Below are positions 55,439 to 64,000 of a stretch of 64,000 nucleotides of DNA, piece after piece. Position numbers and translations under genes: made by a program. Within the stretch, counting starts at the first letter, position 1, and every line of letters starts with the position of its first letter. Source of the stretch: Hysterangium stoloniferum (taxonomy: Eukaryota > Basidiomycota > Agaricomycetes > Hysterangiales > Hysterangiaceae); the NCBI GenBank assembly GCA_015178975.1, contig WHVD01000011.1:1302001-1366000 (forward strand). The letters run 5' to 3'. Under the pieces are notes generated by a model. The model ran no database searches. It saw only the letters and a program-made list of their open reading frames with translations, and was not told the origin of the DNA.

Positions 55439-57594
55439 TCACACTTTTTTCTCCTGTTCTTTGGGAGTGCCATATTGGCTTCTCCATGGTTTAGAAGTAT
55501 CTTCTTCTTTGAGAGCATCCCTTAGTGCAAGGGTGAGCTCTGTTGTACCATTTACTGCCATCAGCCACTTTTTTAGAAAGACCTCAGTGTCACGTCCGCA
55601 TCTGTTCATGGAATTAGAATCGAGATACTTTGAGTCTAATAAATAGAAGTTTAACACACATTAAGATGTACTCTTCAGCTATTAGTTTATGAGCATGGTA
55701 GCTCATCGCAAAAGCTGGGTGAGTCTTCCATTCGGTGGGCCGATCCTTCAGCAGTTTGTGGAGACCTCGACTTTCATCTATATTTTCCCAATCATGTACA
55801 AATGTGAGCCATCGCTCATGCCTTGGAATGCCTTTTCGTGCAGCTGGAATGCATAGCCCAGGAGGGGGAGATGGTGCTGATAATGATGATAACAGAAGTG
55901 GAATTGGGGTCACATTGGTTGCATTGGTGGTGGTGTTGTTGGGTTGTATTCCTGTGTGTTCACCATGCCGGTGGGAGGCTGCTGCTGCCCCAGAAATTGA
56001 ATGGGAGAATTCAGCTTTAATTTTTTTCCCCATAGATCTCTCCATAGAAGACCACAACTCTTTCATTTCTAAGAGTGATGCTGGGCAGATATCCTTATGC
56101 TCACCAAGGAATGACATGTTGACTTCACATTGAAGGGGTCGCAAAGCATCACCATGCCCCTCCTCATAATAATGGAGCTCATCAAGTAGGTATCCTATCA
56201 GAGTATCTCGCTTTTTCCCAATATTAGCTCTGATCAATCTCTGTCCAATATTTAATGAAACTTACATGCTTTCCCTCTGCCCATCCACCCCACCAACAGA
56301 TTGTTGCTAGTGTCCAATGCTTTCCGACTGATGCCAGCATGAAGTGATATTGAGAGCCACCTCTCCGGAAACAGTGAGTTGAAAGGTGAGTGAGTGTGAC
56401 ATCAATACCAGCCCCTGTACAAAACTCTTTGATCCATTTCTGCACCACATCATGAGACATAGCAGATCCAGTTGAACAATGCCACTGCTTCCTACAGATG
56501 GGAATAAAAAGTCCTCAGACTGCAATATTCAGCCATATACATGTGATTCAAGAAAGCTAATCCAGTTGCGCATGTGCTGATCCATATCAACAGATGGTAG
56601 TTCAGGCTGTGGATATATTTCATATATGTGTCCTATGCACTTTGTGTGTCAATTTCTCAAAATATATGTGACTGGGTATATACCTCGCAAATCCACCTCA
56701 TTGTTGAGCTTACTCTGCCAGTTCTTTCTCTCAACAAGAGATAATTTCCAGTGTGGTATCCTAAATTCATCTTCTGTCACACACCAAATGTGAAATGCTT
56801 CCACTTCAGCTTTACAGTCTCGAAATTCCTATTTTAAATGCCACAAAACCAGTTTACAATGGTACACATACATATTAATAGTGAAGAATTAATTGCATAC
56901 CTGGTCCAGACAGTCCATGCAGTGGCAGATAATGCATGCCAACCCAGATGCTTGTGTAAAATTTGCCGCTCATTCAAAGAGAGCTCTGTGGCATGATGCA
57001 GAGGGAAGGATATTGGAAAGACACTTTGTGACCACTCAAAAATGCATTCCATATAACTCAAGCTCATGGCCCCTGAGTGTGTCCAAATTCCTTCCTCACC
57101 ATGTTTCTTGCTTGCGGCATGGAGGGTGTCCATTACATCAGATGTAGTTGCTGGATTTCCAACTGCAGTGTTAGAAGATTCATCCCACCTCCATGGCCCT
57201 CGATAAAGACCTTCACTGTCTCTGGAGGGAGAAGGATTAAAATCCATTAGTGAGCACAGTCCAACCTGGAAATAACAAATAGTTAAACTTGTAAATTATC
57301 CCAATATTTCTTGAATGCAGCATGGGCACCATCTGCTGTTGACTTCCCCAGATTATTCTCAAAGCACTTCCAGCTAATAAAACTGGCCAGTGCCCATGGA
57401 GATGCTTGATTTGGTTTGATATCAAATGCATGGGCCAAATCTGCCATAGTCCATTTCACCCCTTCCAGGCTGTCAGGACAACCTCTTGGACTCTCTAATG
57501 TGCTTTCCAATGTAGAGCCTTCAACCAATCCCTTCAACCATTCCTTTCCATGCCGGACATATCCATCATAGCCATTAGAGCTATTACTCGCCAT
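55439..57594 (-). pseudogene. Tyrosine-recombinase-like gene, decayed
   Basis: Minus-strand segments in order: 57594-57286 (WLKGLVEG ... ADGAHAAFKKYWDNLQ), about 57205-56901 (GLYRGPWRWDES, AMSLSYMECIFEWS, TAWTVWTR), 56828-56684 (ERKNWQSKLNNEVDLR), 56632-56265 (YEIYPQPELPSVDMDQHMRN, LSTHCFRRGGSQYHFM, TLATICWWGGWAEGKH), 56210 to about 55660 (RDTLIGYLLDELHYYEEGHG) and about 55655-55439 ending EQEKKV. This succession is a family widespread in Agaricomycetes with a tyrosine-recombinase fold; HCFRRGG holds the His-x-x-Arg pair. An in-frame TGA at 56531-56529, where relatives have Arg, and a 1-nt frameshift near 56462-56480 break it. The first and last junctions do not resolve in frame either. Confidence 0.7.
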
Positions 57595-58758
57595 ACCATG
57601 CTTTCTTTTCGAGGCTTGTTTGAGTCATTCAGTATTGGCAACAGAGCTGCCTTTGACATTTTTTCTACAGCGCTTTCCTCACGGTGTTGAGCAGCCAGTC
57701 ATTATAGAATGCTTCAATAAAAGATTTACTGTGTGATTTAAATTTTGCTCCCATGTGTCTGCATTGAGTAGTATTATCGGATATATGTACATTGGGTAGA
57801 TGTCAAAAAAAAAAATGAAATTTTAACCTACAGATGAATTTCTGATGTCCAAAAGCCAACTTCACACCATAAATTAAGGACTCTGCAAATCCTATAATTG
57901 GTACTAAAAATTCCCAGTTGCCAACCCATACCCTGGGTCGGGGTATATACAGATAACATAGAATACACAAATATACACGTCCTCACAGGTGCACCATCAC
58001 AATGCCAATCCTTCCTTCCTTCGATCCCGATCCCGATCCACCCACCAATCGTTGTATGAAGTCACCAACCACTTCCCAATACCCCCGTTGCATACATGTG
58101 TCATCTTCACAGAAAATCAGTCAATACAGTTTGGTGAACACGAGGCAACCACACCACTGGTCGTCACCTCACAGTGGTGTGGTGTGAAATCCAACATACT
58201 ATGATGCCCAGACACAAAATCTACCCACGTGGTGTTCTTCCGCCCACTCGTCTTCACAATGTCCCAGAGTTCTTTCATGTGCCACGAGGGTATGATCTCA
58301 TCTCGTGATCCGCTATCATCCACACAAGTGATAAAAAGAGAAAAACAAAAGTGAGTAACTAGCCGACAATGCAATGAGACCCCTGTCCATACCTCAGCAT
58401 CAGAAGGGCCATCGTGGGAGGCAGCTTTGTGATTGCGACTGCATTATCCCAGCACTGGTGGCATAGAAATGAAACTGAGGTCAAGTAGGGCATCACATCC
58501 GGTATCAGGTGGGGCTAAGACAAAGACATGAGCAAAGGGTGTGTTTTTATGAGGCGGTGTGTGCAAAAGCGGGACAAGAAAAGTCAAGAGGCAACATATG
58601 ATAGAGTCCTAGGAATGTATTCTCGAAGATGATCCCTCGGATGGCATGGGGATGTTGGGCAGGTCCAAGCCCATGCTGCGCCGATGGATTGGCCATATAT
58701 GATTATATTGGACACGTGCTCAGTGTCACCTTGAGGTGAGTTGAAGACAGGGTGTGAC
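57595..58758. other. No supportable gene
   Basis: About 1.2 kb. A minus-strand piece at 58117-58374 reads IIPSWHMKELWDIVKTSGRK and looks protein-like but stands alone. The rest is featureless. Confidence 0.35.
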
Positions 58759-59161
58759 TGTCACGAATTGATTATTCTTCAATAAAGTCGAATAATATTC
58801 TACTAATTGAACTCGAAAGCCTCGTTTGATGAAGTATATATTTGCCCTGTCAATGAAGTAAGAGGCTAATACCAGTCACGAGAACTCACGGAAGTATTTG
58901 TCGAAGAAGTTACGACAAGATAGATTACTAATACCACTAATATACAGATATTTCGACTGACTTCCCTTGCTCTTTTCGTAGCCCTTTTATGCTTTTCTTC
59001 ATATCATTATGACTATGTTATGAACTAATAATGAAATCATTCATGACGTCGAAATGAGACATGTTGAAAGAGATTCAATGGTGTTGAATAATGTTCGGTT
59101 TTGTCAAGTTGAATTCGATAGGTTGAAGAGTTGTCGAAAGTTACCTTTGAATGTTTGTGAC
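58759..59161. mobile_element. Solo LTR, TGTCACGAAT type, right end uncertain
   Basis: Begins TGTCACGAATTGATTATTC and shares with the LTR at 27620 the AATAAAGTCGAATAAT-like start, the GATGAAGTAT block and the GACTGACTTCC block. A likely right end is TTTGTGACA at 59161. I could not find a clear target duplication; alternative ends within the next 30 nt also finish in GTGACA. Confidence 0.65.
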
Positions 59162-59786
59162 AATATTGTGACATGTGACAGTTGTGACAGTGATGTCAAG
59201 TAGTCGAGCGCAGTCTGTAGGAAGGAGACCATGAGTGTGGGTAACTGTTGGGATCTGCTCAATTACTATTACAATGGCAATTACGAACCTGCACATCAAT
59301 ACGGATTCCTGCAAGTGCCATATTAGTATGAAGATATTAATCGTGTGGGGGTAGATAAATCAATGCAGACCTTTCTCTAATGGACTGTGTCCGTAGCTGA
59401 CGGGCGCAACTGGGGCATACCCTACAAGCCGCAGGTCAGTTTGACAAGGGTACCACACATTAGATGCAGGTATGGGTGGATGTGGGTGCAGAGGTGCAGG
59501 TGCATAGTGCTTAGCCATGTATGTTAAAGGAGGACAGAGTGAAGAGAGTCCCATGGTGATAGGGAATGAATCAACCAATAAAGGACAGTTTCAAAGGACG
59601 AATGGGTATATGAGGAGAGGCGCAACACATAATAGCTCAGATAATGAAGGACAGGTAACTGGCAGTACTAGAGTCCCCAAACTCTGCTAGCTACCTCTCG
59701 AGTTAATCTTGTTGAGTGGTCACTCTGTGTCAGCTGGTGTTTGCAATGGTGGAGCGATGACTGCCCTGATGCACTTCCTGGTGCAC
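59162..59786. other. Spacer, no feature recognised
   Basis: About 620 nt between two LTRs. A minus-strand open frame at 59360-59578 has no recognisable domain. Confidence 0.4.
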
Positions 59787-60860
59787 TGTTACGACTGGAC
59801 AATCCCGCCAGACTCCGGGCACTAACCTGTACGCCATCACACCCTACACGCACCAAATGTCTGTTTATAGGATTTCCCGCCCAGACTCCATTACATCAAG
59901 ACTTGTTTCATTCGACCTCATTACGACACATCAGTCACCGGACTTCCCCCGGACTCCGTCTATGTCTATGTCCATCTTCATCCCACACATCAGTCACCGG
60001 ACCCCACTCAGAATCCTGTCACCACTCTAATCGAGCCCCGTTCCCATTTTAGTCAAATGACCTGTCACGATTTAGGACTCCGCTCCTGCTCCATTTCCCG
60101 TTATGGGTTATGCTTTGTCACGATTTGGACTCCGCTCCGTTCCGTTCCATTTCTAACACCAAACTTGGTGTTTATTATTCCCATTTTATGTTTTGTTAGT
60201 TTCGTTTCATCATTACTGGACTTGGTATGTCATTCACTCCACGGTCTATATAAACTGGCAGATGTTGTACATACATACAATCCAGTCAGAAAATTAGCTT
60301 AGATTCCCCCCAGTAATCTAATAACATTTTCCACTCTAAAACCTTACTTGATTCACACCGCTCGAACTAGTCGGAGCCCACAGGCTCCAGCGCATCTATC
60401 TCTCTCAACTATCTCGACTTACGACCTACAACCTCCGACTTACGACCTACAACCTCCGACTTACAACCTACAACCTCCAACTTACGACCTACAACCTCCA
60501 ACTTACGACCTACAACCTCCAACTTACGACCTACAACCTCCGACTTACGACCTACAACCTCCGACTTACGACCTACAACCTCCGACTTACGACCTACAAC
60601 CTCCGACTTACGACCTACAACCTCCGACTTACGACCTACAACCTCCGACTTACAACCTACAACCTCCGACTTACGACCTACAACCTCCGACTTACGACCT
60701 ATGACCCATGAACCCCACCTGGACTCCCCGGGATCCCCGTCCACCTGTTTGAAATTGGACAACACGATCTAGCGAGGGCGCAGCCTATAAGCTGAAGCCA
60801 AGTCCTACCAGATATCCCACGGGTTTCTCCGGAAACCCACCCTGTGTGTGTATCCTAACA
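59787..60860 (+). mobile_element. Solo LTR, TGTTACGACTGG...TATCCTAACA type, 1074 bp
   Basis: Flanked by perfect 5-bp duplications tgcac (59782-59786 and 60861-60865). Homologous along its length to 28061-30528 (+) and 41090-41903 (-): TATA-like CTATATAAAC near 60246, stem-loop GGAGCCCACAGGCTCC near 60375 and core at 60773-60806. It is longer than the 814-bp copy because of the 21-bp array at 60417-60705. Confidence 0.92.
60417..60705. repeat. 21-bp minisatellite, about 13-14 copies
   Basis: The unit acttacgacctacaacctcc-g repeats with a few substitutions. Because 21 is a multiple of three, one frame stays open on each strand (repeats of YDLQPPT and of GRKSEVV). The same short motif is present in one or a few copies in the sister LTRs at 30330 and 41240. 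Confidence 0.93.
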
Positions 60861-63800
60861 TGCACTTCCTGGTGTTAACTGGTGCACCATGCCATCCAGC
60901 GCACGTGACATGTCATAAAAGTTTGTGATAGATACCCGCAAGGACATCACCTACTGACAACACTGTACTGAGGTCAATGGGATAGATGTCAATGTGGTAG
61001 GGTAAGAGGCAGGATTGGAGTCAAAAGAAAGGAAGTGGAGGGGATGTGGCCAGTATGGCACCATCTTGAGGTCGTGTAGCTTCCATAGTTCCCCTGATCT
61101 GGGTTTCAAGCTCTTTGTATGGGAAAAATTGCTTTAAAGAGACTAGTTCGATAGCAAATAGGTCGTAGTAGCCAAGTCCCTTGGAAATACGTGCTAATTG
61201 TACTCCACATTCTCCAAGTGTGTTGAGACACTGCATCTAGGCGAACCAGTGTTAGTCAAAGCTATATAGTCAGACACTTTGTCATAAACCCCACATCCAT
61301 TATCCAACATCATCTATTGTCAAACTCCAGTGGCTAAGGCTGAACCAGATCAAAGAAATATGAGTGTTCTACCTCCCATGCTTGATAGTATGGCTGTGGC
61401 ATTTCTGGCATGGAGAAAGGTGTAGTTGGTTATGCTTCAGAACGATGACAGGAAAGAGGTACATGCAGGAGATGCCACTGAGGATAGCTACTTCTATTGT
61501 TGAACATAGTCAATGAGTACGTCACAGCCATGATTGCCATACCAATATTTAACCGTAATAATGAAGTACATCAACCAGTCATTGCTCCTCTCTGTGTTAG
61601 GGTTCAGACATCCACAGAACGACATCGACCATCAGTGTCCAGAGACATCCTCGGCACCATTCATGTGCAGGCGTGTTGTGGGGTTTGGGGCAAAGGTTTA
61701 TGTTACAAACTGCTGCTGCACAGGACCTTGAAGATGAGTTTGTGATTGGCATACAGCATGTAATCTGCACATATCTCTAGTGTGAATGCAAATACACATC
61801 AGCATCTTTGACTGTTCAAGAATTGCCTCATATAGACTCTATACTCACTAGTACCCAAAATGACCATTCAGAGATGGTTCAGTCCATTTTCCCTTTGATG
61901 AGTGGTTGTGGTAGACATTGAAAAAGGCGGCCCCCCAAAAATAGACATAGCCGTTAGAGAAATGACAGTGGTAAAGTTCACCCAGATGCACTAGTATGTA
62001 TGTATGATGATGGTGGAGTAGCACTGTGACACAAAAAAAACCCTCATGGTAGTGGTGATGTAAAAATATGCTCAGAGGTGAGGGTAAGATGTCGAGGCAG
62101 AGTGTGACACAAAGTTTCGCAAGTTGCTTACATAATCGAACATACTTCCCTTTCATAGGCTCGAGTAGTTTATTTGATTGATCACCTTTTTGCACTGAAG
62201 ATAATAATATATATTTTGATTTATAATGGTATATAATTAATAATAGGACATTATGGAGTTGGAAAGTGTGTTGGTTTCATAACAAACCACATGATAGCCA
62301 CTTTTGCCCATAATTGCAAGGCTCACCATCCAGCAGCCTCGAATGCAATAAAACTCGCTGAAAGGTTCTTTTGTATGTGAAGAGAATGAATAACAGTCAA
62401 TATAAGCTACACAGAATTCTTTAGGGATTTTAAGCATAAGTTGCAATTAAGTCACCTACAAGGCCTAATTAAGTTAACTGAGCTTAATTTTAAGGCAAAT
62501 TTTAAGGAATTTTAAGGGCTTGCATCAACAGACCAGGTGATTTTATAGTACAAAGATGGCTGCTAGACCTTTTCTCTACTATTAAAAGGCCAATTACCCA
62601 TTTTATATAATATTTGAAGTGTAATACAGGCCCAACACATCAAATAAATTTCATTGCACAGCCTGTGGCCTTAAGCATGCATCGAAGAAATGTAAGCTGC
62701 CCAATTTTGTATGACTATATGTATATATGATAAATGCTACATGAAAGATAAATTAAATTCAAAATTATTTCCAGTTTCAATGGCAATGCAGTTAACTATG
62801 TGTCTCATCCATTGTGAGATTTGAATAAATTCAAGAAACCGTCTAAATCAATATTTCTATGCATTAAAAAATCACAGCACCGACTTTGTAAAAAAGATCT
62901 AGAAAATTCCAAGAAAAATTTTGTGCCATCTTAAATTGATCTATTAATCTATTCATTCATTCAATTTTTTATTTATTTATTTTTCAGTAAAAAAACGAGC
63001 CATGTGAGCATGACTGATGGTGTTTAGGGCACAATGAAGGTGGTTAGAGTGGGTGTTTGAGCGGGGTCACGGCAGTTTCCGAGGGATAATCCTACACTAT
63101 CCCAACTATCACAATTTTAAGCGATTAGCGAATTTTAACACCAAAAGGCTTAAAATATCGGAGTTAAGGGAACTTAAGATGTGAATGGTTAAGTGATTCA
63201 TTTATCCCAATGAAGACATCTGGTGTCCAGAGACCTTTCCGAAAAAGGTAAAAAGTTATTCAACTCAAAATCCTCAAACCAGTTGTAGTTGAGTCAACCA
63301 CCACACAACTAGCTGGTATTTATGTTTATAGTTGAATCCTGTTTAATTACAAACAAGAAACTGTTGGTGTGAATTGGTACACTACACTACTTCCATCATG
63401 TACCTTTCCAGATCTTGACACGCCTTGTGGATAATCAGGTATGTTTGAAACTAGATGTGGCTCATCCAATGATTTACCCATTTCTTCACTAGGTTGATAA
63501 GCATGAGTGTGGGGTGGGATTTGAATCCTAAGCTGAGGCTTACTCGTTATTGGTTGTATTAAATGTATGTTTGTTATACCTTTGAACTGATCTTCATCCC
63601 TATATAGTACTGGTGATGGTAATGTCATTATGTCTTCATGGAATATCATGTCCCTCATTTTTTCAATTCACATTGCCCCAGGGAATCACACTAAATAGCC
63701 TGAAGAATGCAGCTCACAACCCACTATGCAGCCCATTCTCGAATGTGAGTCCTATTTCTGTCATTTTTGCTTTGGGATTGCCACACTAACTGGACTTCTG

Positions 63801-64000
63801 AATATTTGCAGGTATAACAAGTCTGGTTTCTCTCCCATAACATATTCAAGGTGGGTGTTCATTATTTGCTCAAGTTGGATTACAGTTCCTCAAGTATGCT
63901 ATTGTTTCACTGCAATTGACTATAAATATTTAGGAAGCTGAGATGCACATAACAAGGATTGGGCTCCTTCTGTTATTTTTGCTGCATATACCATGTATTG
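60861..64000. other. Right end of window, degenerate, no supportable gene
   Basis: About 3.1 kb. Short open frames on both strands do not join. A minus-strand piece at 63347-63658 (MRDMIFHEDIMTLPSPVLYR ... PDYPQGVSRSG) resembles the spacer between integrase and reverse transcriptase of Copia polyproteins and may be a retroelement relic. 62440-63180 is AT-rich with repeated TTTTAAGG motifs. Confidence 0.35.

Noticed and set aside
62440-63190. Possible inverted repeat made of TTTTAAGG-like motifs at both ends of a 700-nt AT-rich block
   Set aside because: The two sides do not align beyond short AT-rich words; no target duplication could be found.
1-64000. tRNA, rRNA and other structured RNA genes
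   Set aside because: I looked for cloverleaf-like A and B boxes and rRNA-like stretches while reading and found none I could support; a covariance-model scan would be needed to exclude them.

Overview
The window is nuclear DNA of a filamentous basidiomycete, most likely an Agaricomycete. Genes are split by many short introns (about 40-70 nt). Several predicted proteins belong to families typical of mushroom-forming fungi (polytopic membrane proteins, F-box proteins, a tyrosine-recombinase family), and there is an intact fungal Ty1/Copia element. I cannot name the genus. All exon models were built by eye from the sequence and checked for reading-frame continuity; none has transcript support.

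Left arm (1-13.5 kb) is gene-dense: a partial polytopic membrane protein (-), a DEK_C/SWIB chromatin protein (+), a D-2-hydroxyacid dehydrogenase (+), a 9-exon coiled-coil protein (-), the ERAD adaptor Hrd3/SEL1L (+) and mitochondrial glutaryl-CoA dehydrogenase (-, 16 exons, one of only 8 nt). From 13.5 to 19.3 kb I see mostly decayed, unassigned sequence with coding-like fragments on the minus strand. From 19.5 to 25.3 kb lie a conserved basidiomycete membrane protein (+) and an oligoribonuclease (Rex2/REXO2 type, -). Between them is a chimeric pseudo-locus made of truncated copies of the 5' ends of both neighbours.

The middle (26-42 kb) is a transposon graveyard. Solo LTRs are nested three to four deep, and several still show 5-bp target-site duplications. 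A full-length Copia element has matching 349-bp LTRs and an uninterrupted polyprotein. A 1.6-kb element with 137-bp terminal inverted repeats and a 9-bp target duplication looks like a gene-capturing Mutator-like element (Pack-MULE). Divergent LTRs share a short core, AAGCTGAAGCCAAGTCC, and four copies of one LTR type share a stem-loop; two LTRs carry minisatellites.

The right arm mixes genes and debris: an F-box protein (+), a large acidic disordered protein (-) with an inverted broken copy beside it, methionine sulfoxide reductase A (+), a glutathione-transferase-like relic, a decayed tyrosine-recombinase-like gene (-) and two more LTRs. The host genes are ordinary housekeeping functions (ERAD, lysine/tryptophan catabolism, RNA turnover, oxidative repair, chromatin) and do not form a pathway cluster. 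Unusual features are three GC-AG introns in three different genes, micro-exons carrying catalytic motifs, gene-fragment capture and chimeric pseudogenes. I found no convincing new multi-gene system.
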